The notes: generated by a model not told the origin, from the letters alone. Shown: positions 42,539 to 51,796, counted from the stretch's first letter. The stretch: 64,000 nt of DNA from an uncultured Eubacterium sp. (GCA_910584595.1 CAJUBQ010000014.1:1-64000); one strand, 5' to 3'. Numbers and translations: made by a program.

Positions 42539-43306
42539 TTATGGATCCTGTTCAAATACCGGATCAGCAGGATAACCGCCGCCGCATTTTTGCATGGCGC
42601 GCTGCACGCTGTCAGCGGAATTGCCCCAGTCTTTGTCTTTGTTGCGGTAATCGTTTTTATCTACAAACCACGATACTTCACTCTGGAGGCGCTGCATATG
42701 TTCCAACATCAACGCAGATGCTTTTGGATAAAAATCCTGTTTTTCCGTATCGGATAATTTATCTTCAGCGCATTCGATTAAATCACGAAAATGCGGCAGA
42801 CAAAATCCTTTGCTGTTAGTAAAAGATTCACGAAAGTCTTTGTTCTTACGGTACAAATCAAAAAAGGTATCCAGATACCGATTGTAAATCTGGTTAAAAT
42901 GATCGCATACATAACAGGAACATTCTTTTTGGTCAAGCCATGCGCCCAGAGGCGTTTTCGCCTGCGAATGTGCGGTCTCAGTCCGTTTCATGCGCTTTAA
43001 AATATTGGATTTTCCAGGCACAAAGCGCTTTAGTTCCTGTTCCAGTTCCGTATTTAATTTTTTTAAATGCGTACTTAAAATAAGTGCGCTTCCAAGGCGG
43101 TTGCCGTAATCATACATCATTTTATAGTGATGGCGGCAAAAACCAAGAGCATCTGTTTTTTCACGAATATAATCTTCCATATAAGCAGAGCCTAAGATAA
43201 AAGAGATGGCATGTTGTTCTGCTGCACGTTCCAGATAGCAGAACGGACATTCATCATCGGTTTGGAAAGCTTCGATCAGCGGAAGCGTGGAAATGTCTTT
43301 TTTCAT
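42539..43306 (-). CDS. Cys/His-rich protein, DUF6062-like
   Basis: A 255-residue cytosolic protein with an internal duplication. The first half has ECPFC at 19-23 and ALGFCRHHY near 53; the second has ECSCYVC near 129 and SKGFCLPHF near 167. The pattern CxxC...CxxH twice suggests two metal-binding units. Similar Clostridial proteins are annotated as DUF6062 without known role. Four bases separate its stop from the stop of the convergent gene at 42534, so the transcripts overlap. A good promoter lies at 43450-43478. Confidence 0.75.
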   Translation of the reverse strand: MKKDISTLPLIEAFQTDDECPFCYLERAAEQHAISFILGSAYMEDYIREKTDALGFCRHHYKMMYDYGNRLGSALILSTHLKKLNTELEQELKRFVPGKSNILKRMKRTETAHSQAKTPLGAWLDQKECSCYVCDHFNQIYNRYLDTFFDLYRKNKDFRESFTNSKGFCLPHFRDLIECAEDKLSDTEKQDFYPKASALMLEHMQRLQSEVSWFVDKNDYRNKDKDWGNSADSVQRAMQKCGGGYPADPVFEQDP

Positions 43307-43449
43307 AATCGTTCACCCGTTCGTTTCAACCATGTTATTTTTTTCCTCAGAAAATCAGAGCTAATGAAAAAGCTTCAAATTCTTTGCACTTCATACTTGT
43401 TTTCACCACCTTTCCAACGATCCTTCCTGAATACAAAAACATATATGTT

Positions 43450-43478
43450 ATTATATCGGAACAGACAGGCAGTGTAAA
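43450..43478 (-). promoter_or_regulatory. Promoter of the DUF6062-like gene
   Basis: On the minus strand TTTACA (43478-43473) and TATAAT (43455-43450) are 17 bases apart, leaving a leader of about 140 bases. Confidence 0.7.
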
Positions 43479-43573
43479 GCTTATATTAGAATTGGTTTTA
43501 TTTACTTTTATTAAAAATTGCGTGTTAGTTGCGCTATTTAATCATATTTTTGCACTGATATTGCATAAAATGA

Positions 43574-43602
43574 TTGACTTTTTTTGTGCAATCTTCTAAA
43601 AT
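43574..43602 (+). promoter_or_regulatory. Promoter of the lacI-type operon
   Basis: TTGACT (43574-43579) and TAAAAT (43597-43602) with a 17-base spacer, 36 bases before the start codon. Confidence 0.7.
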
Positions 43603-43638
43603 AAATGTCAGTATATGTATAAAAGGGGAGTGATTTTT

Positions 43639-44661
43639 ATGGCTGTAACGATCAAAGATGTTGCTGCGCTGGCAGGCGTATCGCCGTCCACAGTATCAAG
43701 GACATGCAAGGATCATCCGTCTATCAGCGCTGAAACGAAGGAAAAAGTACGCCGTGTGATGCTGCAGCTGGGCTATGAGCCGAACTTTTCTTCTGACAGT
43801 GCATCCGGTGCAAATTCTAAGACGATCGGAATTATACTGCCGCCGTCTTATCGGGAGGCATATGAAAATTCATTTTATTTGGAAACAATCCGCGGGATCA
43901 GTCAGTTTTGCAATAAGAGACAGTATATCAGTACGGTGATTACCGGACAGGACGAAGCTGAAATACTGGGCGCCGTCCATACAATGGGTGCGGGGAGTCT
44001 GGTAGATGGTTTTATAGTGCTTTATTCCAGAAAAGAAGATGTGATTGTAGACTATCTTTGTGAAGAAGGGCTGTTATATGTGTTGATCGGCAAATCACAG
44101 CTTTCCGCAAATCAGACAATTATTGTAGATAACGATAATCTTTTGGCAGGACAGGAAGCGGCGGAATATTTGTACAGCCTTGGACATCGCAAAATTGCTT
44201 ATGTTGGAAATGAAAGCCTGTTTTTCTTTTCCGCAGACCGAAAGTCCGGCTATCAGTTGACGCTGCTGCGTCATGAGCTGCCGGTAGTTCCGCAATATTG
44301 TGTCGAAGTCAGCTGCGTTCCTGAAAAGGATGCGGCACAGATCCGCAGTTTATTAGAACAGCCGGACCGTCCGACAGCTGTTGTCGTTAGTGATGATATT
44401 TTAGCGGTAGCGCTGGAACGCGTTTGTATACGGATGGGCCTGTCGATTCCAAAAGATCTTTCGATTGTTTCTTTTAATAATTCACTGTTTGCCAGACTGA
44501 CGTCCCCGCAGCTGACATCTGTGGATGTGAATTCGTTTCAGCTGGGGATTGAGGCGGCTTCACAGATAATTAACCATATTGAAAACCCGGATCTTCTGGC
44601 AACGAAAATTATTGTGCCGCATGGTTTGATCGAACGGGACAGCTGTTGCAAAATTGGATAA
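43639..44661 (+). CDS. LacI-family transcription regulator
   Basis: A 340-residue repressor. The helix-turn-helix lies at about 3-25 (VTIKDVAALAGVSPSTVSR). A periplasmic-binding-like effector domain follows, with IGIILPP near 58, a dimer/ligand region VDNDNLLAGQEAAEYLYSLGHRKIAYVG and the ending DLSIVSFNNSLFARLTSPQLTSVDV. It probably controls the binding-protein and chemoreceptor genes downstream, perhaps in response to a sugar. Start at 43639 follows AGGGGAG; the frame upstream to 43615 is not supported. Confidence 0.93.
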   Translation: MAVTIKDVAALAGVSPSTVSRTCKDHPSISAETKEKVRRVMLQLGYEPNFSSDSASGANSKTIGIILPPSYREAYENSFYLETIRGISQFCNKRQYISTVITGQDEAEILGAVHTMGAGSLVDGFIVLYSRKEDVIVDYLCEEGLLYVLIGKSQLSANQTIIVDNDNLLAGQEAAEYLYSLGHRKIAYVGNESLFFFSADRKSGYQLTLLRHELPVVPQYCVEVSCVPEKDAAQIRSLLEQPDRPTAVVVSDDILAVALERVCIRMGLSIPKDLSIVSFNNSLFARLTSPQLTSVDVNSFQLGIEAASQIINHIENPDLLATKIIVPHGLIERDSCCKIG

Positions 44662-44711
44662 AAAGAATCGACAGAAATGGACATGTCAATGACAGGAGGA
44701 AGTATTGAGGT

Positions 44712-46028
44712 ATGATAAAAATGAAACATATCACAGCAGCGGTGTTGTCAGCCTGCATATTCGCGGGAGGCTGCGGAGCCGGTCAGGAACAAACGTCAGT
44801 TTATTATTTGAATTTTAAGCCGGAAGTGGCGTCTGTCTGGCGGGAACTTGCAAAAGATTATGAAGCTGAGACAGGTGTGGAGGTCAAAGTGCTGACTGTC
44901 GCAAATGGAAACTATGAGCAGAGGCTGAAAGCGGAGCTTGCAAAAAAAGATGCGCCGACGTTGTTTCATATTAATGGGCCAATCGGATATGAGAATTGGA
45001 AAAATTATTGTATGGATTTAAGCGAAACAGAATTATATACGTGGCAGCTGGACCAGGATATCGCAGTCAAAAGTGGAAATGGAATTTATGGTATCCCGTA
45101 TGTGGTAGAAGGCTATGGAATTATATACAACGATGCAATTATGAAGAAATATTTTTCTCTTCCAACCAAAGCGGTACCGTTTTCCGGTATGGATGAGGTA
45201 AATAATTATGAAAAATTAAAAGCAGTGGTAGAAGATATGACGCTGCATAAAGAGGAACTTGGCATTGAAGGTGTGTTTGCATCTACTTCATTCAGTTCCG
45301 GAGAAGACTGGCGCTGGCAGACACATCTGGCAAATGTTTCCATATTTTATGAATTTTTGGATAAAAATGTTGCAGACAGCGATATCCTGGACTTTACGTA
45401 TGCGGATAACTATAAAAATATATTTGACCTTTATGTTCAAAATTCCTGTGCACAGCCATCAGAGCTCGCGGCTAAGACCGTAAAGGATTCGATGGAAGAC
45501 TTTGCATTGGGACGGGCAGCGATGGTGCAAAACGGCAATTGGGCATGGAGCCAGATTGCTGAGGTCGAAGGAAATAAAGTGTCAGAAGATGATGTAAAAT
45601 ATATGCCGATTTATATGGGTATTGAGGGTGAGGAAAGCCAGGGGCTTTGTATTGGCACCGGAAATTATCTTTGTGTGAACGCCACAGCGCCCAAAGAAGA
45701 GCAGGAGGCGGCTGTTGAATTTATGAAATGGGTCTACAGTTCGGATACCGGAAAAGATTATGTTACCAATCAGCTGAGCTTTATTGCTCCGTTTCAGACA
45801 TTTTCTGAGGCAGAACGCCCGAATAATCCGCTGGCAAGAGAGGTGACGCAAGATATGGAAGATGCTTCGACAACCTCTGTAAACTGGATTTTTTCCACCT
45901 TTCCAAGTCAGAAGTTTAAGGACAAGTTTGGCGCCAGCCTGTTAAGCTATGTCAATGGCGAATGCGGATGGGACGAGGTAGTAGCAGGCGTAAAAGAGGA
46001 ATGGGCTTTAGAGAAAGCAGCACAATAG
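44712..46028 (+). CDS. Sugar-type solute-binding lipoprotein
   Basis: A 438-residue family-1 extracellular binding protein with a lipobox FAGGC, lipid on C21. Features include VWRELAKDYEAETGVEVKVLT near 36, PTLFHINGP near 82, YGIPYVVEGYGIIYN near 126 and MVQNGNWAWSQI near 275. No permease or ATPase is encoded next to it; a chemoreceptor follows 12 bp later and a LacI regulator precedes. It may feed a distant permease or serve ligand sensing with the receptor. GAGG just before the ATG and GGAGG further upstream. Confidence 0.9.
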   Translation: MIKMKHITAAVLSACIFAGGCGAGQEQTSVYYLNFKPEVASVWRELAKDYEAETGVEVKVLTVANGNYEQRLKAELAKKDAPTLFHINGPIGYENWKNYCMDLSETELYTWQLDQDIAVKSGNGIYGIPYVVEGYGIIYNDAIMKKYFSLPTKAVPFSGMDEVNNYEKLKAVVEDMTLHKEELGIEGVFASTSFSSGEDWRWQTHLANVSIFYEFLDKNVADSDILDFTYADNYKNIFDLYVQNSCAQPSELAAKTVKDSMEDFALGRAAMVQNGNWAWSQIAEVEGNKVSEDDVKYMPIYMGIEGEESQGLCIGTGNYLCVNATAPKEEQEAAVEFMKWVYSSDTGKDYVTNQLSFIAPFQTFSEAERPNNPLAREVTQDMEDASTTSVNWIFSTFPSQKFKDKFGASLLSYVNGECGWDEVVAGVKEEWALEKAAQ

Positions 46029-46040
46029 GGGAGGCAAGGG

Positions 46041-47714
46041 ATGAAAGTAAGATCAATACGTTCTAAAATCGCATTATTGATTGCGTCCACATCTATACTG
46101 CTCATTATGGGGATACTGGTAATCAGTTATGTGATTAACCGGAAAAATATTGTGGACTTGTGTAAAAGTTATTTATATGATACATGTGTATCTGCTTCCG
46201 GCACTTTGTATGAGAGTTTTTATGGGGATAGTGAAAGAAATCATCTGGAAGTCAGTCTGGAGTATATTTTATACAGCGTAGGCATTGGCACGATGGATTC
46301 CAGCCACGCATATCTCGTTGATACGGATGGCGTATACCTGTATCATCAGGATGCGGAAAAGATCGGTACAAAACTGGCGGACAATCCGGTGATTGAAGAG
46401 GTGACAGAAAAACTAAAGCAGGGAATTATGACGACAGCAGATGTCAGAAGAAGTGACGTAGATGGAAAGGCAGTTTACGTTGCGTTTATGTGTACGGTGA
46501 ACGATTGGGTGGTTGTGGTGCAGGCAGACGAAGCAGACGTGCTCAAACCGGTTCTGACGATCAGTATGTATACGCTGGCAGTCGGCGCGATATTGCTTGT
46601 CATCGCGCTTTTTATCGGCATTGTAATTACTGCCAGAATTACGAAGCCGGTTTCTGCATTGACGACGGTCATCAATGATATTTCCGCATTGAATCTGCAC
46701 GATGGACAGAAAATACCGAAGACAAATGATGAAATCGGAGTTATGGGAAATGCGGTTACGAATATGAAGCAGCAATTGACGGAAATTGTTTCAGAATTGG
46801 ATGACATTTCCGAGAAGCTGGTAACAGATGCAAATATGTTATACGATATTTCAGATCAGGTGAACGAAGCTTCCGCCAACAACTCATCTACGAATGAAGC
46901 TCTCGCGGCAAGTATGCAGGAAACGTCTCAGGCGACGAGCGAGGTGAATCATAATATACAAAATATGAATGAAAGCGTCGTAATTGTAGCAGATAAAATT
47001 AAAGACGGAACCGGGCTTACGACCGATCTGAAAAATAAAACGGTGCAGATTTCCGAGCGTACGACAAAAGCAAGACAGGAAACGCTTGATTTGTATGGTA
47101 CGATTCGTGAAACTTCCAACGATGCGATTGAGAAAGCAAAAGAAGTACATAAGATCAATAGTCTTGCAGGCGCTATTTCAGAAATGGCAGAGCAGACGAC
47201 GTTATTGTCTTTAAATGCTTCTATTGAGGCAGCAAGGGCAGGAGAACAGGGCAAAGGCTTTGCGGTAGTAGCCAGCGAGATTGCGAAACTGGCTGCCGAG
47301 TCTACAGATACAAGCGCCAATATTGTAACGATTGTAAACGAAGTGAATTTGTCAATTGGGACGTTGACAAAGTGTCTGAGAGACACATTAGAATTTCTGG
47401 AGACAAAAGTAATGGATGATTATTCCGGCTTTATGCAGTCCAGCAGCGAATACAGCGAAGCCGCACAGTATATGGAAGAGTTTATGAATCAGACGAATCA
47501 TGAAGTCAGCCAGCTAAGACATGGGATTGCACAGATTACTGCCTCCATGGAGGGCATCAGCAATACAGTCAGCAGCGCACAGCTGGGCGTCGGGGATATT
47601 GCAGATAAGACGTCAAATGTTGTTAAATTAACGGCAGAGACATTTAAACGGACGACAAACTGTAAAGATTCAGCAGAAAAATTACGGGATATTACTTCCA
47701 GATTTCATATTTAA
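46041..47714 (+). CDS. Methyl-accepting chemotaxis protein (Cache-type sensor)
   Basis: A 557-residue receptor. Helix 1 near 9-30, an extracellular Cache-like sensor (~35-170; HAYLVDTDGVYLYHQD), helix 2 near 178-200, HAMP (~203-255) and the signalling coil with EMAEQTTLLSLNASIEAARAGEQG-type tip near 390-410. The short sensor and operon context suggest it may read the binding lipoprotein encoded just upstream rather than, or as well as, a free ligand. GGGGAGG lies before the ATG. A long hairpin follows. Confidence 0.93.
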   Translation: MKVRSIRSKIALLIASTSILLIMGILVISYVINRKNIVDLCKSYLYDTCVSASGTLYESFYGDSERNHLEVSLEYILYSVGIGTMDSSHAYLVDTDGVYLYHQDAEKIGTKLADNPVIEEVTEKLKQGIMTTADVRRSDVDGKAVYVAFMCTVNDWVVVVQADEADVLKPVLTISMYTLAVGAILLVIALFIGIVITARITKPVSALTTVINDISALNLHDGQKIPKTNDEIGVMGNAVTNMKQQLTEIVSELDDISEKLVTDANMLYDISDQVNEASANNSSTNEALAASMQETSQATSEVNHNIQNMNESVVIVADKIKDGTGLTTDLKNKTVQISERTTKARQETLDLYGTIRETSNDAIEKAKEVHKINSLAGAISEMAEQTTLLSLNASIEAARAGEQGKGFAVVASEIAKLAAESTDTSANIVTIVNEVNLSIGTLTKCLRDTLEFLETKVMDDYSGFMQSSSEYSEAAQYMEEFMNQTNHEVSQLRHGIAQITASMEGISNTVSSAQLGVGDIADKTSNVVKLTAETFKRTTNCKDSAEKLRDITSRFHI

Positions 47715-47729
47715 AGGAAATGAAAAAAC

Positions 47730-47776
47730 CATGGCAAAAACCCTCATTGTACCTCAGGTACAATGGGTTTTGCCAT
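47730..47776 (+). terminator. Long hairpin after the LacI-SBP-MCP operon
   Basis: CATGGCAAAA and CATTGTACC pair with GGTACAATG and TTTTGCCATG, giving a ~21-bp stem with a TCA loop and one bulge. No long U-run follows, so termination is probable from position but not certain. Confidence 0.65.
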
Positions 47777-47996
47777 GCACTTTCGAAAAAGCATTCTGTG
47801 TTTAACTATGAGTTAGTTAGAATCTACTGCATATCCGATTCCATGAAATTTTCATGTCGTTTATCATAAAAAACCTTCTGCTCGTGAAGATGGGGAACAG
47901 TTATATTATTTTAACATATGGTAAATGGACTGTGAATGGCAATCGTTTAGATATTCTTGTGCAGAGATAAGATAAATATAGACGGATGAATATAAT

Positions 47997-48023
47997 GATA
48001 ACAATTTATATACAAATGTTATC
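47997..48023. promoter_or_regulatory. Palindromic operator-like site 1
   Basis: GATAACA...TGTTATC with a TATATA centre, 27 bp. Its reverse complement shares an 18-base core, ATAACATTTGTATATAAA, with site 2 at 48293-48321. Likely a regulator binding site, perhaps for the XRE protein encoded at 48365. Confidence 0.6.
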
Positions 48024-48094
48024 TAGAAGTATTTTATATCATTCCTCGTTTTTTTTCAACTCTTATGTTAAAAATAGTGTAAATTGTCTGTTTT

Positions 48095-48123
48095 TTGCTT
48101 GATTTTTTGATAATGTATATATT
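48095..48123 (+). promoter_or_regulatory. Candidate promoter of the polysaccharide operon
   Basis: TTGCTT (48095-48100) and TATATT (48118-48123), 17-base spacer, lying between the two palindromes. The region is AT-rich, so confidence is moderate. Confidence 0.45.
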
Positions 48124-48292
48124 TTTTGCATAAAAAAATAATAAAGAAAGTGATATTCATAATTCTTGGAAAAATGGTCAAAATACGGGATCCAAGAAAT
48201 CTTATAAATTTTATTTAAATTTTATTTCTTAAAAATTCATTATTAATTCAATAATTTATCCATTAAAAAAGAAAATGTATATGGGGAGTGAA

Positions 48293-48321
48293 CATAACAT
48301 TTGTATATAAAAAGTGTTATC
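48293..48321. promoter_or_regulatory. Palindromic operator-like site 2
   Basis: ATAACA...TGTTAT with a TATATA centre, in the opposite orientation to site 1 and 270 bases away, 44 bases before the XRE start codon. A pair of spaced sites allows looping by an oligomeric regulator. Confidence 0.6.
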
Positions 48322-48364
48322 TTTAAAAGCTGAAAAAAGTTCATAAGCAGGATGGAGGAAGGCC

Positions 48365-48700
48365 ATGCGAGAATTGGATTATTCTAAAGTAGGAATGAGA
48401 ATTCGGCAGGTTCGAAAGGCAAAAGGCTGGTCTCAGGATGAACTGGCGAAAAAATGCGGCATTAGTATGTCATTTCTGGGGCACATTGAGCGAGGAACCC
48501 GTATTATGAGTCTGGATACGTTTGTTAATATATGTGCGGCATTAGGAACAGATGCGGACGAGTTGTTATGGGGCATTGTACACCCGACGGATGCTCATCT
48601 GGTGGATATGTGGAGACAGCCGCAAAACAGGCAAGCGGATAATTATGCTATCTATGTAAGAATTATGAAATCTGTAGCTGAGATTATGAATGAAGCATGA
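48365..48700 (+). CDS. XRE-family helix-turn-helix regulator
   Basis: A 111-residue protein with a Cro/C1-type helix-turn-helix at about 11-65 (IRQVRKAKGWSQDELAKKCG, MSFLGHIERGTR). The C-terminal 40 residues are a short extension. GGAGGAAGG precedes the ATG. It overlaps the first glycosyltransferase gene by four bases (ATGA), so it is co-translated with the polysaccharide operon and is its likely regulator, probably acting at the palindromes upstream (inference). Confidence 0.88.
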   Translation: MRELDYSKVGMRIRQVRKAKGWSQDELAKKCGISMSFLGHIERGTRIMSLDTFVNICAALGTDADELLWGIVHPTDAHLVDMWRQPQNRQADNYAIYVRIMKSVAEIMNEA

Positions 48701-49857
48701 ATAAAACAAAAGAAAAAAAAGTACTTATTCTGGCATCGGTAGCTTCTATGATAGCTCAGTTTAATATACCCAATATTCAGTTGCTGCAGGAGATGGGATA
48801 TAAGGTTCATGTGGCATGTAATTTTAAAGAAGGAAATACATGCGACGCCAATGATATCAAAAAGCTTGAGGAAATGCTGCAAAAAATGAATGTGAAGTAT
48901 CATGCATTCGATTGTCCAAGAAATATCTATCATGTGCGAAAATGTTTGAAAGCCTATCGGCAATTATGGGAGCTTATCGGCAGGCAGCATTTTGCCTGGA
49001 TACATTGTCATTCTCCTGCAGGCGGAGCGCTGGCAAGGGTAGCTGCTCATTTTAGAAAAATTCCGGTTATTTATACGGCGCATGGGTTTCATTTTTATCG
49101 TGGAGCGCCATGGAAAAACTGGCTGCTTTATTATTCTGCAGAGGCATTGCTGGCATATTGGACGGATGTATTGATTACTGTCAATCAAGAAGATTATAAA
49201 TTTGCAAAGAACCATCTTAAGGCAGGAAAGATCTATGATATTCCGGGAGTTGGGGTTGATACGAGTTGGTTTGCACAACAACAGGTTTGCAGCAGAGAAG
49301 AATTTTGCAGGAAATATCAGATTCCAAAAGAAGCTTTTGTTTTACTGTCGGTAGGAGAACTTAGCATAAGAAAAAATCATTTATTTGTGCTGGATGCATT
49401 GGCGGCGCTTAGAAGAAAAGATGTGTATTATATGATCTGCGGACAGGGGCCGATGAAAGAGAAGCTAAGACATCGCGCAAAGCGGCTTGGCGTCTGGGAG
49501 CAGGTTCGCATGACAGGGTTTCAGGAGAATGTCATAGAAATGTATAGGAATGCTGATGTTTTTGTATTTCCATCGATGCAGGAAGGGATGCCGGTCGCTT
49601 TAATCGAAGCGATGGCGGCAGGAATGCCCTGTGCAGCTTCCAATATCAGAGGCAACAAAGAGCTGCTTGCGGATCAACAGCTTTTTTCACTGAAACAGCC
49701 AAAACAGCTTTGCCAGCTCTTAACAGCGTTATTAGATCATAGACAGCTGAGAGAGGACTGTAAAAAATATAATCAGGAAAAAGTCAGAGGCTATGATCTG
49801 ACAGTTGTACAGATAAGAATGAAAAAAATATACCGGAATATGGAACGTGACTGGTAA
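48697..49857 (+). CDS. Glycosyltransferase family 4 (EpsD-like)
   Basis: A 386-residue GT-B enzyme. The N-terminal half has HCHSPAGGALARVAA and YTAHGFHFYRGAP; the sugar-nucleotide half has PGVGVDTSWF, SVGELSIRKNHLFVLDAL and the EX7E-type VFVFPSMQEGMPVALIEAMAAG. It resembles EpsD/CapM-like transferases adding the second sugar of a polysaccharide repeat. Coupled to the XRE gene upstream. No initiating sugar-phosphate transferase is in the window. Confidence 0.9.
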   Translation: MNKTKEKKVLILASVASMIAQFNIPNIQLLQEMGYKVHVACNFKEGNTCDANDIKKLEEMLQKMNVKYHAFDCPRNIYHVRKCLKAYRQLWELIGRQHFAWIHCHSPAGGALARVAAHFRKIPVIYTAHGFHFYRGAPWKNWLLYYSAEALLAYWTDVLITVNQEDYKFAKNHLKAGKIYDIPGVGVDTSWFAQQQVCSREEFCRKYQIPKEAFVLLSVGELSIRKNHLFVLDALAALRRKDVYYMICGQGPMKEKLRHRAKRLGVWEQVRMTGFQENVIEMYRNADVFVFPSMQEGMPVALIEAMAAGMPCAASNIRGNKELLADQQLFSLKQPKQLCQLLTALLDHRQLREDCKKYNQEKVRGYDLTVVQIRMKKIYRNMERDW

Positions 49858-49873
49858 GCAGGGGAGAGCAGGG

Positions 49874-50734
49874 ATGTCAGTAATTTCCGTTTTAATGGGA
49901 ATCTACAATGAAAATAACAGGAAACATGTTGCATATGCGATTGAATCGATTTTAAATCAAACGTTTCGTGATTTTGAGTTCATTATTTGTGACGACGGAT
50001 CGGAGATGGGATTTTATCAATGGCTGAAAAAGTACTGCAGAAAGGATTCCAGAATTTTATTGCTTCGCAATGAGCAAAATCGCGGACTTGCAGCAACATT
50101 AAATTATTGTTTGCGACATGCCGGCGGAAGTTATATTGCACGTATGGATGCAGATGATATCAGTGAAAAAGAGCGGTTTGCCAGACAGATTGCTTTTTTG
50201 GAATCACATCCGGAGTATGCGATGGTTGGATGCAGTGTAAGGATGATCGGGCGTAAAGGCGTATGGGGAATCCGTCAGATGGAAGAAATGCCAAAGAAAG
50301 AATCGTTTTTAAATACATCGCCTTTTGTCCATCCTGCAGTTATGATCCGGCGGGATGTAATGAAAGCTCTGGGAAGCTATTCTGAAAAAAAATGGGCATT
50401 GCGTGCCGAAGATTATGAGTTATTTATGCGTTTTTATGCATCAGGATATAAAGGTTATAATATTCAGGAAATATTGCTGAATTACAGAGAAGAAAAAGAT
50501 TCGTATAAAAAGAGGAAATATCGATACAGAATCCATGAATGTATCGTAAGGTATCGTGGGTTTCGTTTACTTGGGTTGCTTAAGGGAAATTATCGTTGTG
50601 TCATAAAACCGCTGATGGTTGGTTTGATACCATCCGTGATGATGGAAAGGATAAGAAGGCAAAGGTATGGGATGAAAAGTGGAGGAAAAGGCGGTTATTA
50701 TGATAAAAGTGTCAGTCGTTGTTCCCGTTTATAA
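49874..50734 (+). CDS. Glycosyltransferase family 2 (first)
   Basis: A 286-residue GT-A enzyme: SVLMGIYNENN at the N-terminus, ICDDGSE, then the DXD motif in ARMDADDIS near 89-97 and AEDYELFMRF near 170. It transfers a sugar onto the growing glycan at the inner membrane face. Start at 49874 follows GGGGAGA. Its end overlaps the next gene by 35 bases in another frame; the last residues (GKGGYYDKSVSRCSRL) come from that overlap. Confidence 0.9.
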   Translation: MSVISVLMGIYNENNRKHVAYAIESILNQTFRDFEFIICDDGSEMGFYQWLKKYCRKDSRILLLRNEQNRGLAATLNYCLRHAGGSYIARMDADDISEKERFARQIAFLESHPEYAMVGCSVRMIGRKGVWGIRQMEEMPKKESFLNTSPFVHPAVMIRRDVMKALGSYSEKKWALRAEDYELFMRFYASGYKGYNIQEILLNYREEKDSYKKRKYRYRIHECIVRYRGFRLLGLLKGNYRCVIKPLMVGLIPSVMMERIRRQRYGMKSGGKGGYYDKSVSRCSRL

Positions 50735-51791
50735 TGCAGCTGCCTATCTGGAAGAATGTATGAACAGCCTGGTGCAGCAGACGTTAAGAGATATAGAGAT
50801 CATTTGTGTCAATGATGGTTCCACCGATGACTCACTGGAACTATTAAAAAAATATCAGACAAAAGACAGTCGTATAAAGATTATCAGCAAAACGAATACC
50901 GGATATGGACATACCGTAAATGTTGGTTTGGAGACGGCAGCAGGTAAATATATTGGTATCGTAGAGCCGGATGATTTTATTCGTAAAACGATGTATGAGC
51001 GTTTATATCAAATTGCAGAAAAATTAGATCTGGATATGGTCAAGGCGGATTTTTATCAATTTCACGGAGAAAAAAATAAGAAAAAGCTGGAGTATCGGCA
51101 TTTGTCAAAAAATAAAAGCTTGTACGGAAAAGTATGGAACCCGAAAGAAAATACAGATGTATTTCTGCTTCTTATGAATACATGGACAGGGATTTATAAA
51201 AGGGAGTTTTTAAATAAGCATCATATCCGGCATCATGAATCAGAGGGCGCGTCGTTTCAGGATTTGGGATTTTGGTTTCAGAGCTTTTGTTTTGCAAAGC
51301 GTGTGTATTTTTTAAATGAGCCGTTTTACATGTATCGAAGTGATAATCCGAAATCTTCTGTTCATAATCGTGAAAAGGTATCTGCTATTTGCAGGGAGTA
51401 TGAATTTATGTATTCATTTCTGGAACAGCATCCAAAATTAAAAAAGCGATATATCAATATTTATTCATGGAAAAGGTTTCATGATTACCAATTTGCGCTC
51501 AATCGAATGGGAAAGGAATACAGACAGGAGTTTGTTCAAAGATTCAGACAGGATTTTATAGAAGCGGAAAAGAAAGGGGAATTGTCTGATGCGTATTTTC
51601 ACAGAGGTGATTGGCGAATGCTCCATCAAATGATGAATACACCGCAAAAGTTTTTGTCGCTGTTTTGGTGGAATAACAGCTGGTACAAAGTGAGGTATTA
51701 TAAAGAACAATACGGAACAAAAGAAACAGTCGTCAAAGTTATGAAAAAACTATTTGGGATACTGCCGTATGGAAAGAAGCAGGGAAGGTGA
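50700..51791 (+). CDS. Glycosyltransferase family 2 (second)
   Basis: A 363-residue protein with a GT2 domain (1-~230): VSVVVPVYNAAAYLEECM, CVNDGSTDDSL, and VEPDDF near 90 in place of the DXD. The rest (~230-363) is a helical tail also seen in capsule GT2 enzymes. ATG at 50700 is chosen with AAAGGCGG a few bases before; GTG at 50679 is in frame. It overlaps the preceding gene and abuts the exporter permease. Confidence 0.9.
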   Translation: MIKVSVVVPVYNAAAYLEECMNSLVQQTLRDIEIICVNDGSTDDSLELLKKYQTKDSRIKIISKTNTGYGHTVNVGLETAAGKYIGIVEPDDFIRKTMYERLYQIAEKLDLDMVKADFYQFHGEKNKKKLEYRHLSKNKSLYGKVWNPKENTDVFLLLMNTWTGIYKREFLNKHHIRHHESEGASFQDLGFWFQSFCFAKRVYFLNEPFYMYRSDNPKSSVHNREKVSAICREYEFMYSFLEQHPKLKKRYINIYSWKRFHDYQFALNRMGKEYRQEFVQRFRQDFIEAEKKGELSDAYFHRGDWRMLHQMMNTPQKFLSLFWWNNSWYKVRYYKEQYGTKETVVKVMKKLFGILPYGKKQGR

Positions 51792-51796
51792 AGCAG

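Larger units (their letters stand above)
43307..43638. other. Divergent promoter region between DUF6062-like and lacI-type genes
   Basis: Holds two outward-facing promoters (43450-43478 minus, 43574-43602 plus) and no supported gene. A putative 71-aa frame at 43384-43599 lacks a ribosome site and spans both promoters, so it was not called. Confidence 0.6.
47777..48364. other. Long AT-rich intergenic region before the polysaccharide operon
   Basis: About 590 bases with no supported gene. It contains two near-identical palindromes (47997-48023, 48293-48321), a candidate promoter (48095-48123), and runs of A and T. Its length and content suit a regulatory region for the XRE-led operon downstream. 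Confidence 0.6.

Noticed and set aside
43384..43599. A 71-codon frame in the divergent promoter region
   Set aside because: It crosses both candidate promoters, lacks a ribosome site and encodes a low-complexity hydrophobic sequence.
47997..48321. Phage attachment sites flanking an excised element
   Set aside because: The two sites are inverted palindromes rather than direct repeats, and no integrase or tRNA is nearby; operator sites fit better.
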